Assembly (NCBI GenBank): GCA_016215025.1
Contig: JACRMI010000116.1
Location: 1-62,736, forward strand
Length of the DNA: 62,736 nucleotides
Source: Chloroflexota bacterium
Lineage (GTDB): Bacteria > Chloroflexota > Anaerolineae > UBA4142
Reading direction: 5' to 3'
Shown: positions 14,628-22,645 of the stretch, piece after piece
Position numbering within the stretch: position 1 is the first letter of the stretch
Layout of the letters: every line of letters starts with the position of its first letter
Made by a program: the position numbers and the translations under genes
Notes under the pieces: generated by a model
Seen by the model: the letters and a program-made list of their open reading frames with translations, nothing else
Told to the model about the DNA's origin: nothing
The model's database searches: none

Positions 14628-16963
14628 CGCGTCAGTCTTTTCCCGACTTGAACCATCAGCCAATTGAGTAAATCAATTTCGCCAACATCGCAGAAATTCA
14701 AATCGTATTCATGATCGGAGAGGATGTGGCTATTATCGCGCACGATCAAACGCAAAATATTTTCGTCATCGCCAAGGGTCACCGTCAGTGAATCGATTTT
14801 TGTTGCCGAGTCCGGCTTGGCACTTGCTCGTTGCGTGTAGATCATGTCACCATTCAGCTCTGCGCGCAATTCGACATTTTCAAACGCATCGAGTAAATCG
14901 TTGATGAGCCACAAGTTGCCACGAACGGTATTGCCTGCGCGACGCAGGATGAGTGGATAATCGAACGAGGCGAAGACTGGCGTGTAAAGTCGCTGGAGAT
15001 CTGCATACGCACGCTTGGGCGTACCGTAGTAGTCGATGACGCTCCACGAAACGGCGGGCCAGCAATCGTTGAGCTGCCAGATCGCAACGCCCGTCGCTTC
15101 TGGTTTGCGTCGTCGCATATGCTCAATCGCGATTTGCAAACCGATTGCTTGAGAGCGTTGAGTTGCGGAAATAAATTTATCCACTCTGTCGCCCTGAGTG
15201 GAGCGAAGGGTCTCGCTATGCTCAGGGTGGAGGTTCTTCGCTTCGCTCAGAATGACAGGGTGGGCATATCGCCCCAGCTTTTTGACATCAGCGTGATGAT
15301 ATTCCCATAGTTTGTGCGGCGCGTTCAGTGCCTCGTCGGGCAAAAATTTCTTGAGCGATTCGAAATTCGGTAACGCCTGCAAACCAAACTCGCTGAGGAA
15401 TGGCGTCCGATCTTCGCGATAATCGCGCAGGTTCGCAAAGCGATGCCACACGCGCCAGTTGTGCGATTCGTCGCGGTAGGGTGACGCGGGCTTGAACGGT
15501 CTTGTGCCGTCCTTGTCTTTCACCACCGCGCGCAATTTCTTGACGATGGTTTGATTCCCGCTTGGACTGAATTCATTTCCGCCGCACCATACGACTAGCG
15601 ATGGATGATTGCGCAAGGTGCGCACGATGTCGCTGCACTCGTCGCGAATCAGTTGAAGATGATCGCGCTGAGTTGGAAAGCTATCGAGAACCGTTCCCCC
15701 AAATGGAAACTCTTGCCAGACCAGAATGCCTAGCTCGTCGCAGAGATCGTAGAACGCGCGCTTTTCACGCATTCCGCCGCCCCACACGCGCAGGAAATTG
15801 ATGTTGGCATTGCGCGCTTGGTGCAAGCGTATTGCATAATCATCGCGCGTGAGCCGTCCGGGAATGGCATCCAACGGGACCCAATTTGCGCCGCGCAAAA
15901 ATTCACGGCTGCCGTTGATGACAAACTGCCAGGGTTCCTCGCTTGCAGGTGCGCGCGCGAGTTCAAATGAGCGGATGCCGAAAGTTTCGGTGAGGGAATC
16001 GAGGATGGGATCCTTCGACTCCACTCCGCTTCGCTCCGTTCCGCTCAGGATGACAACCTCAATCTCGTACAAATTCGGTTCGCCGCGGTCCCAGGGATTC
16101 CACATGCGCGCGCCGATCAAGTCGAATGAGATGTCGCGCACCTGTTCACCGCGCGCCAAATTCAAATCGAATGTGAACGTCTGCGGTTCATCGACAAAAT
16201 TCTTTCCGCGCACGTTGCAAATCACATGAACATTCTGCTCTCGATCCGAATCGAGCATCAATGTTACCGAGACCTTCGCAACTTGCGACTTGTGACTTAT
16301 GACCTTTGACTTGATCCACGCATCTGCAATAAACACAGACCGCGCTACGACGACGCTGGCATCGTCCCAGATGCCGCAGGTTCGTAAGCGCGGTGCGAAA
16401 TCCCAACCGAATTGCATTTGGCATTTCAGAGTCGCGTATCGATCAGGAAATGCGTGTTCGGGCGGGCGAAAGAGCGGCTGGATGAGCCGCGCCCATATTT
16501 TCTGAATGGGCGTGAGTGAGAGCTTGGGTAGCGCATCGGCTCCCCAAATGCGAATGGCAAGTGACGAGTGTCGTGTGACGAGTGACGAATCGAGTTCGTA
16601 GAGCTGACGCGAGAACATACCTTCATGGTGATCGAGCAGTTTGTCGTTGAGGTAAACTGCGCTCAGATAATCGATTCCGTCGAAGACGAGAAACGCGCGT
16701 TCATTCTTCTCCAACTCTAGATTCAGATCGCGCACGTACCACCAATCGCGCGCGTCGATCCATTGCGACGCCTTGTTATTGTCCGCATAGAATGGATCGG
16801 CGATTTTGCCTGCGCGCAGCAAATCGAGTCGCACGTCGCCGGGGATTTGCGCGGGCAGCCAATCGCGCACATCGGCAAGATCGTTCACATCGCCAAAATT
16901 CTTTTGTGCGACGGAACCGACGCGCCAGTTTGAATCGTTGAGCGAGCAAGTTTTGCGTGTCAT
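14624..16963 (-). CDS. Glycoside hydrolase family 2, beta-mannosidase-like
   Basis: 779 residues from the ATG at 16963, which overlaps the stop of the upstream gene by 4 nt. The N-terminal jelly-roll (WWYVRDLNLELEKNERAFLVFDGIDYLSAVYLND), two immunoglobulin-like parts and a TIM barrel (LRGANWVPLDAIPGRL, NINFLRVWGGGMREKRAFYDLCDELGILVWQEFPF) follow the mannosidase layout. Catalytic residues are the Glu of WCGGNEF (acid/base) and the Glu of FLSEFGLQ (nucleophile). No signal peptide, so it is probably intracellular, releasing mannose from imported oligosaccharides. Four repeat-derived stretches are translated in frame within it: SSLVTRHSS, ISHKSQVAK, ILSGTERSG and ILSEAKNLHP. Confidence 0.92.
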   Translation of the reverse strand: MTRKTCSLNDSNWRVGSVAQKNFGDVNDLADVRDWLPAQIPGDVRLDLLRAGKIADPFYADNNKASQWIDARDWWYVRDLNLELEKNERAFLVFDGIDYLSAVYLNDKLLDHHEGMFSRQLYELDSSLVTRHSSLAIRIWGADALPKLSLTPIQKIWARLIQPLFRPPEHAFPDRYATLKCQMQFGWDFAPRLRTCGIWDDASVVVARSVFIADAWIKSKVISHKSQVAKVSVTLMLDSDREQNVHVICNVRGKNFVDEPQTFTFDLNLARGEQVRDISFDLIGARMWNPWDRGEPNLYEIEVVILSGTERSGVESKDPILDSLTETFGIRSFELARAPASEEPWQFVINGSREFLRGANWVPLDAIPGRLTRDDYAIRLHQARNANINFLRVWGGGMREKRAFYDLCDELGILVWQEFPFGGTVLDSFPTQRDHLQLIRDECSDIVRTLRNHPSLVVWCGGNEFSPSGNQTIVKKLRAVVKDKDGTRPFKPASPYRDESHNWRVWHRFANLRDYREDRTPFLSEFGLQALPNFESLKKFLPDEALNAPHKLWEYHHADVKKLGRYAHPVILSEAKNLHPEHSETLRSTQGDRVDKFISATQRSQAIGLQIAIEHMRRRKPEATGVAIWQLNDCWPAVSWSVIDYYGTPKRAYADLQRLYTPVFASFDYPLILRRAGNTVRGNLWLINDLLDAFENVELRAELNGDMIYTQRASAKPDSATKIDSLTVTLGDDENILRLIVRDNSHILSDHEYDLNFCDVGEIDLLNWLMVQVGKRLTR
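15188..15260. repeat. 'GAGCGAAGCGAAG' palindromic repeat inside the GH2 gene
   Basis: CCCTGAGTGGAGCGAAGGG...CTTCGCTTCGCTCAGAATGACAGGG, a near full-length copy of the palindrome at 5062-5132. On the coding strand it reads VILSEAKNLHP...RSTQGD with no stop. It lies between the catalytic nucleophile region and the C-terminal part of the barrel. Confidence 0.85.
16008..16056. repeat. 'GAGCGAAGCGAAG' palindromic repeat, second copy inside the GH2 gene
   Basis: GGATCCTTCGACTCCACTCCGCTTCGCTCCGTTCCGCTCAGGATGACAA (shown in full in the window) is translated as VVILSGTERSGVESKDP in the linker before the TIM barrel. It is shorter and more diverged than the copy at 15188. Confidence 0.75.
16276..16312. 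repeat. 'GACTTGTGACTTATGAC' simple oligonucleotide repeat in the GH2 gene
   Basis: Reiterated GACTT/GTGAC units encode VISHKSQVAK in frame in the N-terminal half of the enzyme. A similar tract at 16558-16596 (GTGACGAGTG units) encodes SSLVTRHSSL. The GTGACGAGTGACGAGTGAC run between xylA and the next gene at 35105 is the same kind of sequence. Confidence 0.65.
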
Positions 16964-17292
16964 CCAGTTCGATTTTGGTGTGAGCAAATGAAGAAGAGGA
17001 ATCCAGGTATGAAAAAGGGCAACCCGTAAAACATAATGGCGGTCGTGGGATCGCGAGGACCACCATTGTAAACATAAAAGCCGAGTGCAATCGAATCGAT
17101 CAGCAGAATGCTAGCGCCGACGCGTTCCCAACGCCAGGACAAAAATCCGCCGACAATCGCAATGCTAAGTAGAAAGATCAAATTTTTCGGAGCGATCTCC
17201 GGTTTATCGAGAGTTTGTCCAAAGATGACAAACAAAAAGAAGACGCTTGCAAGTGCGCCAACAATTCGAGCGATCCATCTGAAACCGTTCAT
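16960..17292 (-). CDS. Small four-span membrane protein of unknown function
   Basis: 110 residues with about four hydrophobic segments: IVGALASVFFLFVIFG, LIFLLSIAIVGGFLSW, ASILLIDSIALGFYVY and AIMFYGLPFFIPGFLFFI. Loops are short. It sits between two glycosidase genes, 6 bp from the upstream one and overlapping the downstream one by 4 nt, so it is expressed with them. It resembles uncharacterised small membrane proteins of many bacteria; no role can be assigned. Confidence 0.7.
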   Translation of the reverse strand: MNGFRWIARIVGALASVFFLFVIFGQTLDKPEIAPKNLIFLLSIAIVGGFLSWRWERVGASILLIDSIALGFYVYNGGPRDPTTAIMFYGLPFFIPGFLFFICSHQNRTG

Positions 17293-17298
17293 TGGTCC

Positions 17299-19773
17299 TT
17301 ACCATATTACGACCACACGCCGTACATCTCGCGGAATTCGAACTGTATTGCCGACAATCGTAACGTTGCCTGCTGTCGTATCTGCGCCTGCTTCGCGCAG
17401 AGGAAATGGTAAATTCCATTCAATGTATTTCAGTGCGTCGTCGCGCCATTTGCCGTCGACGACGATGGTGCCAGTTCGTTCGCCAAAGGCAATTGTGAAA
17501 TTCAATTTTCCGAAATAGGTCGGGGCATCTTCGACCTTGATGACATTCATCTCCGTCGTCCAATCTTCGGGCAGGAGGGGAGTCAGAACGAGATGATCGT
17601 TTTCTTCAAAGAGCAACAGGTTGCGAACCATGAGCAGAAAATCGGCGAGCGCCCAGCCGTGATGACCGTCGCCCATGCCGCCGCGGCGTGTGATGGGATT
17701 GAGACCTTCTGCCCAAGTGAATGTCGGCGATGCGTGCTGCAAAACCCAGTTAAAAATTTTCCACGCATCGGGATTGCGTTGAAACAATAAACATTCCGCT
17801 ACATGCAGCGAAAGATAAGTTCCAAGCGCAGAATGACCGACGTGATTAAAGTAGGCATCCTCCATCCAGGCGACATCTTTCAATGCCGCAATCGTATCGA
17901 CGATCCGGGGATCGTTTGCGTCGAACAAGCGCAGCGGATAAAGCGCAACGAGATTACCGATCATGCCGGCATCCAAGCGGCGATACGGCGAGGCGGGCAT
18001 GGCAGCACGCCCGATGCGCTGGGCGACGAGTTCAAGCGATGTATCGACATCCGCGCGGAACGATTCGAAATTCTGAGCAAGTTTTTTGGTGTCTTCGGTT
18101 TGCTTGAACCATTCCGCAATACGAGTCGCATCACGCAAACCCGCCAAGCTCCAAAAGTCGTCCCAATAAAAATAATCGCTGGGACCCAAATGCTCGGCGC
18201 TGGGACCAGGCGGTAGCAAGCCATGATGCAGTGAACGATCCGACTTTTGCCTTTTATCTTTGGTCTTTTGCCTTTTCGAGTTGATCCACGACGCCATCCG
18301 CAACAGCGACCAATATTTTGCCACCAACCAATCGCGATCACCGCTCAAGCGCGCGTGTTCGACCATCGACCAGATCGCCGCGCCATTGGAATCCCACTCG
18401 CCTTCGGTCGCTTGCATATAGCCGTCCTTTTGCAAGCGCCGACCAAATTTCTCGATCACCTGGCGCGATTCGTCGTGATAGCCAAGCTTGTCGAGCGCGT
18501 TGAGCATGTACGCTGCATCGCGAAACCAGAATTGATGATACGTCCATGGACCCGGCGTAATCGTGTCGCCGTCGTGGAGCAAAAGCAAAAAAGCCTTGTT
18601 CGCATCGAATGCATTTTGCAGTTGCTCATCCGGCAAGCGAACGCGCATTCCGCGTGCGAGTTGGTCGCGCCAATTGGTAATTACTTGAGAACGGAAATCT
18701 AGCGAATTGTAATTTGTAATTTGTAATTTGTAATTAGGACTTTCGTCCTCTTCGATTTTTTTGCGTTCCATCGGCATAAACACCGAAAGCGTTCTGCTCT
18801 CGCCTGCTCCGAGTTCGATGCGATATGCGGCGACGGCGGTCGCAAGCCCGGCTTTGCAGTGCACACTTGTTTTGCCATTCAAATTCGGCAGCGCGAGTGC
18901 CACATCGCCGTCATCGTAATTTGAACACGCAACGGCGTCGGGTTTTGGCAATATTACGCCGAGGGCTTGATTCACCAGAATTGCTATGTCACTGTGAGTG
19001 CTTCCTTGGTCAGCATGAACTTCGCGAAGAGTTTCACTTTCCGCGTTAGGAGATGCTTCGCTTCGCTCAGCATGACAAGGACGAAACGAAATGTCTTTGA
19101 CGAGTCCAACGCCTTCGGGATTTAGTGGGCGAACAGAGAGATAGAGCGTGGCAGATTGCGGCGTGCGGGTTTGATTCTCAACCGCAATTTGCTCGACGAC
19201 GAATCCCTGTTCATATTGTTCGGTGGCGAATGTCTCTAATCGTACGCGCACATCGCCCGCACGAAAAGTGGTGACGACGATGGGCAAATTTTCGTGCAGC
19301 GATTGTTCTACGTGGCTGTCAGCGAGGCGCGAGGGCGCGAAGAGTTTTCCATCGATGCCAAGCCACACGTCGAGTGACCAACCATCGAACCAAGGCGTCA
19401 CCAAGCCGCGCGGATCGACAATCGCTTCGCGTTTGCGTTGCGCGCCAAGCGTGCCAATCATCGTCCAATCGCGGTGCGTATAGTTGATCGTATAGAGATT
19501 CAGACCGCGCGGCATGAACGCGGGTTGGCTTGGATCGAATTGACGCTCTGCCCAATACGGCAACACCCAATCGCGATTGGTCGGAAAGAATTTGTTGTTC
19601 ATCCACCCGCGCATCGCAAGGCGTGCGCCGATGGCAATCAATTCGGCGGGGAAGGGCAAAATCGTTTCGGCGCTGCGACCGATGTTGGCGCTGGTAAAAA
19701 AATAATCGAGTGCATCACCTGGGATGTTGAATCGGGCGGCGATGAATTTCAAGAGTGATTGGGTAATGGACAT
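17299..19773 (-). CDS. Six-hairpin-type glycosidase, family not resolved
   Basis: 824 residues. An N-terminal beta-rich domain (RGLNLYTINYTHRDWTMIGT, then FDGWSLDVWLGIDGKLFAPS) precedes an (alpha/alpha)6 barrel in the second half: GPWTYHQFWFRDAAYMLNALDKLGY, LPPGPSAEHLGPSDYFYWDDFW and AEGLNPITRRGGMGDGHHGWALADFLLM. A small beta domain ends it. The pattern is that of GH15/63/78/94-like six-hairpin enzymes; Asp and Glu of FRDAAYML and GPSAEHLG are candidate catalytic residues. No signal peptide. Three repeat tracts are translated in frame within it. Likely first gene of the run down to 10091. Confidence 0.75.
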   Translation of the reverse strand: MSITQSLLKFIAARFNIPGDALDYFFTSANIGRSAETILPFPAELIAIGARLAMRGWMNNKFFPTNRDWVLPYWAERQFDPSQPAFMPRGLNLYTINYTHRDWTMIGTLGAQRKREAIVDPRGLVTPWFDGWSLDVWLGIDGKLFAPSRLADSHVEQSLHENLPIVVTTFRAGDVRVRLETFATEQYEQGFVVEQIAVENQTRTPQSATLYLSVRPLNPEGVGLVKDISFRPCHAERSEASPNAESETLREVHADQGSTHSDIAILVNQALGVILPKPDAVACSNYDDGDVALALPNLNGKTSVHCKAGLATAVAAYRIELGAGESRTLSVFMPMERKKIEEDESPNYKLQITNYNSLDFRSQVITNWRDQLARGMRVRLPDEQLQNAFDANKAFLLLLHDGDTITPGPWTYHQFWFRDAAYMLNALDKLGYHDESRQVIEKFGRRLQKDGYMQATEGEWDSNGAAIWSMVEHARLSGDRDWLVAKYWSLLRMASWINSKRQKTKDKRQKSDRSLHHGLLPPGPSAEHLGPSDYFYWDDFWSLAGLRDATRIAEWFKQTEDTKKLAQNFESFRADVDTSLELVAQRIGRAAMPASPYRRLDAGMIGNLVALYPLRLFDANDPRIVDTIAALKDVAWMEDAYFNHVGHSALGTYLSLHVAECLLFQRNPDAWKIFNWVLQHASPTFTWAEGLNPITRRGGMGDGHHGWALADFLLMVRNLLLFEENDHLVLTPLLPEDWTTEMNVIKVEDAPTYFGKLNFTIAFGERTGTIVVDGKWRDDALKYIEWNLPFPLREAGADTTAGNVTIVGNTVRIPRDVRRVVVIW
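18243..18276. repeat. Simple repeat (CTTTTGCCTTTT) inside the six-hairpin glycosidase gene
   Basis: Reiterated TTTTGCCTTTT/ATCTTTGG units encode KRQKTKDKRQKS on the minus strand. The stretch is highly basic and has no counterpart expected in this fold. Confidence 0.6.
18705..18737. repeat. Tandem 'AATTTGT' repeat inside the six-hairpin glycosidase gene
   Basis: Four tandem copies of a 7-9 nt unit (AATTTGTAATTTG) encode NYKLQITNYNS on the minus strand. Frame is kept. Confidence 0.7.
19048..19080. repeat. 'GAGCGAAGCGAAG' repeat, half copy, inside the six-hairpin glycosidase gene
   Basis: AGATGCTTCGCTTCGCTCAGCATGACA matches one arm of the palindrome and encodes CHAERSEAS. A diverged other arm may extend to about 19020. 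Confidence 0.7.
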
Positions 19774-19812
19774 GGCAGCTATTTTACACGAGAATCGATG
19801 CGACTACAAAAG

Positions 19813-19884
19813 ACAGGGCGAAGCATTTTCACCTTGACCGAGTGAAAAAGAGTCGAAGGACGAAAAAATGCTTCGCCCCTACAG
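19813..19884. repeat. 'GGGCGAAGCATTTT' inverted repeat, intergenic
   Basis: GGGCGAAGCATTTT at about 19816-19829 pairs exactly with AAAATGCTTCGCCC at about 19865-19878. It lies in the divergent gap between the glycosidase run and the plus-strand gene at 20024, upstream of that gene's promoter. Simple repeat or terminator-like; no T-tract. Confidence 0.65.
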
Positions 19885-19885
19885 T

Positions 19886-19914
19886 TTGTGTGAAAACAAG
19901 AATCGCGCTATAAT
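19886..19914 (+). promoter_or_regulatory. Sigma-70-type promoter for the gene at 20024
   Basis: TTGTGT at 19886-19891, a 17-bp spacer and a perfect TATAAT at 19909-19914. Transcription would start near 19921, about 100 bp before the start codon at 20024. Confidence 0.6.
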
Positions 19915-19920
19915 AGCACC

Positions 19921-20004
19921 GTGATTAGCGCGCTTGATGCGCGCGATTTTCTGACGTATCGTCGCATGCAGGATGCGTTTGACGATACGTTGTATTTTCA
20001 TTGA
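19921..20004 (+). other. Possible leaderless short ORF (27 codons)
   Basis: GTG at 19921 falls where the promoter at 19886-19914 would start the transcript, and a frame runs to TGA at 20002-20004 (ISALDARDFLTYRR...). It ends 19 bp before the next gene. It could be a leader peptide or chance; the sequence also holds two small hairpins. Confidence 0.2.
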
Positions 20005-20023
20005 ACTTTTTGGAAAAGGCTGA

Positions 20024-21589
20024 ATGGCAAGTTCTGATTTTTGGACCACGTTGGGTACGAACGGCAGCGATGTCGAACGGGTGTATGGTTTTGTATTGGA
20101 GCGTGGTGTTCCCGTCTCGAGCCGTGAGTTGGCACATTATTTGATCACCTGGCATGTGCAAGAAGAAGCCAGGCGTCTTGCGGAGATCGCCGCGCGCAGC
20201 GCACCGGTCTATCAACCCAAAGAAAATTATTCTATTGGACAGCATCTGATTTTTACCGCGCTCGACAATCGCGAAGGTGTGGTGACCCAGATCCGCCCAG
20301 GCGACAATCCGCGCATCGGCAATTTTCAAGTGATGACCGTTGAACTCGAAAGCGAAACCAAGCCACGTGAATTTGCGATGGAGTATACGGCCGCTCATCC
20401 CCTGAATGCCGAACGCACGCCGTTGATCGACCTGGCCATCAAACCGGAACAAGCGATTGCGCAGTATGGCGAATCGGTCCGCACGCGCCTCGTTCAACGT
20501 TTGAGTGTCGACAAGGAATTTGTTCATCTTGACGATGGCTGGTTCTTGCGCGGTTTGATTCCTGATATTCATTCGGGGTATCTCAATCTCGCGGAAGCCG
20601 CCATCGAACAAACCGGTGATGCGCTGCGAACGCCGGACTTGCTCAAGATTCTCGAAATACCGGAGACGACGAAAAAATCGGCGGCGATCTTTGCGCTCAA
20701 CCTGGCTTTGGCAAACGATCCTCGTTTCGAAGACGTTGGACCGCTCGACGATCCGCGTTGGTTCTTGGAACGCCTCGAACCGACCGAAGCGCGCGAACGT
20801 CCGCAGATTCTCGAATCGTCGCCGGTACGCAAAACGAATCTCTCGGCGGAGCTAGAGATGATTGCCGCCGAATTATTCGACGAAGCCGATTTGAATGGCG
20901 ATGCCAACGTCCCCCCCGTTACATCACCGCGCGATGAGATCACGTTGATTCTCACGTATCCGCATCGACGCGCCGGGACGCTGCCGTTGACGTTGCCCGT
21001 GCGTGCGTTGCTACCGCAGTTCAAGCATCCGCGTTTGCGGTTCAATTTTATCGATAGCGCGACGCAAGAAAAGTTTGCGGGCTACGCGGTCGCCGATGGA
21101 TGTTACATCGCTGGATTGACGCATTGGTTTAACGCGCGCAAGTTGTCGCCCGGTGCTTACGTCATGTTGCGCCGCGGCACGGACCCGCTGACGATTTTCA
21201 TCGATTATCAGCCACAGCGAGAACGTAGCTTGTGGGTGCGCGTGGCGCGCGGCGAAAATGGTCACCTGATCTTCTCGCAAGAGAAGAAACCGCTTTCGCA
21301 CAAGTACGACGAAGATATGCTCATTCTTATCGGCGATCCACTTGGGTTGGAAGCCGCTGCCCAGCGCGCGCGCGAACAGCATTCGTTGGCGATCTTGCTT
21401 CAAGAAATTTTTCCGGAACTTGCGAAACTTTCTGGCGCAGGACGTGTTCATGCCAAGACACTTTACAGCGCGGTCAATCTCATGCGCCGCGTCGGACCAC
21501 GCGCGGTGCTCAGTACGTTGACCGAAAGTCGTGCATTCAATTCGGTGGGCGGTGGCTATTTCGTCCTCACCGAAGAAGCCCGACGCTAA
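20024..21589 (+). CDS. Uncharacterised 521-residue protein, helix-turn-helix-like N-terminus
   Basis: Start at 20024 is supported by GGAAAAGG just upstream. Residues about 15-45 (VYGFVLERGVPVSSRELAHYLITW) look like a winged helix. Two regions of about 20 residues (KEFVHLDDGWFLRGLIP and DVGPLDDPRWFLERLEP) share a D(D/DP)xWFLxxLxP pattern and may be an internal repeat, as in HARE-HTH-type modules. No membrane segments. It is followed 31 bp later by a smaller gene that also ends in a winged-helix-like region. Family not recognised. Confidence 0.7.
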   Translation: MASSDFWTTLGTNGSDVERVYGFVLERGVPVSSRELAHYLITWHVQEEARRLAEIAARSAPVYQPKENYSIGQHLIFTALDNREGVVTQIRPGDNPRIGNFQVMTVELESETKPREFAMEYTAAHPLNAERTPLIDLAIKPEQAIAQYGESVRTRLVQRLSVDKEFVHLDDGWFLRGLIPDIHSGYLNLAEAAIEQTGDALRTPDLLKILEIPETTKKSAAIFALNLALANDPRFEDVGPLDDPRWFLERLEPTEARERPQILESSPVRKTNLSAELEMIAAELFDEADLNGDANVPPVTSPRDEITLILTYPHRRAGTLPLTLPVRALLPQFKHPRLRFNFIDSATQEKFAGYAVADGCYIAGLTHWFNARKLSPGAYVMLRRGTDPLTIFIDYQPQRERSLWVRVARGENGHLIFSQEKKPLSHKYDEDMLILIGDPLGLEAAAQRAREQHSLAILLQEIFPELAKLSGAGRVHAKTLYSAVNLMRRVGPRAVLSTLTESRAFNSVGGGYFVLTEEARR

Positions 21590-21620
21590 AAAAATCACAT
21601 TGGATAATCAGTAAACTCAA

Positions 21621-22049
21621 ATGTCACCTGTAGTACGTCCAGACGTTCACACTTTATTCCATATCGACTTGACCTGGTTCGAAAAGAATGGTCGCGATCT
21701 GCGCGAAGAAATGCACGGCATCTTGTGCGAGCAAGATCGTGCGCGATATGTTACGCCAGCCGATGCAGGGATCGTCGATCGCATTCATCCGGTGACCGCC
21801 GAAGTCGCGCGAGTTGATGCGCTGTGGGAGGCAATTGCGGACCATTGCGGATTGCAATCAGGTTTTATCGCACCCACTACACCGTTAACGACCGCGGTCT
21901 TTCGCGCCTTGCTCGCGAATGGCAATCAACCGATGTCGCCCGAACAATTGCACAAGCGCATTGGCAAGAGCAACCCAACGGCGATTCTTAAACTTTTGTT
22001 GGGTGGAGAAATCGAGAACGGAATAGTTCTTTTTGAGAAAAAGGGCTAA
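21621..22049 (+). CDS. Uncharacterised 142-residue protein, C-terminal winged-helix-like
   Basis: Second gene of a two-gene unit with the 521-residue protein. Residues 1-80 are alpha-beta (LFHIDLTWFEKNGRDLREEM, DAGIVDRIHPVTAEVARVDALWEAI). Residues 85-140 (FRALLANGNQPMSPEQLHKRIGKSNPTAILKLLLGG) resemble a winged helix. It ends 54 bp before tRNA-Leu. A DNA- or RNA-related role for the pair is only a guess. Confidence 0.65.
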   Translation: MSPVVRPDVHTLFHIDLTWFEKNGRDLREEMHGILCEQDRARYVTPADAGIVDRIHPVTAEVARVDALWEAIADHCGLQSGFIAPTTPLTTAVFRALLANGNQPMSPEQLHKRIGKSNPTAILKLLLGGEIENGIVLFEKKG

Positions 22050-22103
22050 CGATAGTTTGACACCTGTGCCTATTGTCCATATAATAGGCGCTGTCAGTGA
22101 ATT

Positions 22104-22186
22104 GCCCCCGTGGCGGAATTGGCATACGCGGCAGTTTGAGGGGCTGTGTCCTTACGGACGTGGAGGTTCAAGTCCTCTCGGGGGCA
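22104..22186 (+). tRNA. tRNA-Leu, anticodon GAG
   Basis: A complete cloverleaf: acceptor GCCCCCG/CGGGGGC, D arm with GGCATACGC, anticodon loop TTGAGGG giving GAG, a long variable arm (GTCCTTACGGAC) as expected for a class II tRNA, T arm GGAGGTTCAAGTCCTCT, and discriminator A at 22186. CCA is not encoded. It reads CUC and CUU. Its 3' end is duplicated at 26636, which marks it as a likely integration site. Confidence 0.95.
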
Positions 22187-22188
22187 CT
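22172..22188 (+). other. Putative attachment site, left (tRNA-proximal)
   Basis: Last 15 nt of tRNA-Leu and two following bases, identical to 26636-26652. An insertion here would leave the tRNA intact. Confidence 0.55.
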
Positions 22189-22194
22189 TGTTTA

Positions 22195-22225
22195 CAAGGG
22201 GCTTACTCATCGAGTAAGCCCCTTG
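22195..22225. terminator. 14-bp hairpin after tRNA-Leu, overlapping the recombinase stop
   Basis: CAAGGGGCTTACTC / GAGTAAGCCCCTTG with a 3-nt loop. It begins 8 bp after the tRNA and includes the stop codon of the convergent recombinase fragment. No T-tract follows on either strand, so intrinsic termination would be weak. Confidence 0.5.
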
Positions 22226-22550
22226 TCCATTCTCGGAAGGTTACACGCTCTATCTGACCGTCTTTTTCCTCTACTAGTTCAATCAATGCGTCAAGTACTT
22301 TGCGGTGTTCTTCTAGACTGCCCTCGCGCACCAAGTCAATAGCCTTGTCGATTTTTGCAAGACGCTGTTCGTGTTTACTCAAATTTGGCGCGATGCTCTC
22401 TGGTCTACCTTTTGCTTCTGCAAGTTGTTTTTTGTAACGTTCAGATTGCCGATTATATTCGCTCTTTCTGATCCAACCTTCGACATACAACTCTTTCAAC
22501 CGTTCTAGGTTGCCTTCCAGCCGTTTGACCTCTTGCTCTGTCGTGCCCAA
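22203..22550 (-). pseudogene. Large serine recombinase, C-terminal remnant
   Basis: 115 residues that read as the C-terminal coiled coil of a large serine recombinase: LERLKELYVEGWIRKSEYNRQ, RYKKQLAEAK, a helix of the IDKAIDLVREGSLEEHRKVLDALIELV kind and a final beta hairpin (KDGQIERVTFREW). The resolvase catalytic domain and most of the DNA-binding part are missing. Upstream the frame stays open for some 30 codons (with CFICHF, possibly the last zinc-ribbon Cys) but has no good start and meets the next gene. Not expected to work. Confidence 0.7.
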
Positions 22551-22645
22551 TACAAAATGGCAAATAAAACAAGAACGCGCGTTCAGCAGCCGCGCGTTCC
22601 TGTTTTGGTTACCAATGTCTATAACTTGTTTTTTCTTGTCGGTTG

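Noticed and set aside
15188..15260. Frameshift or assembly error in the GH2 gene
   Set aside because: The odd peptide matches an intergenic repeat family, and the enzyme sequence resumes in frame on the other side.
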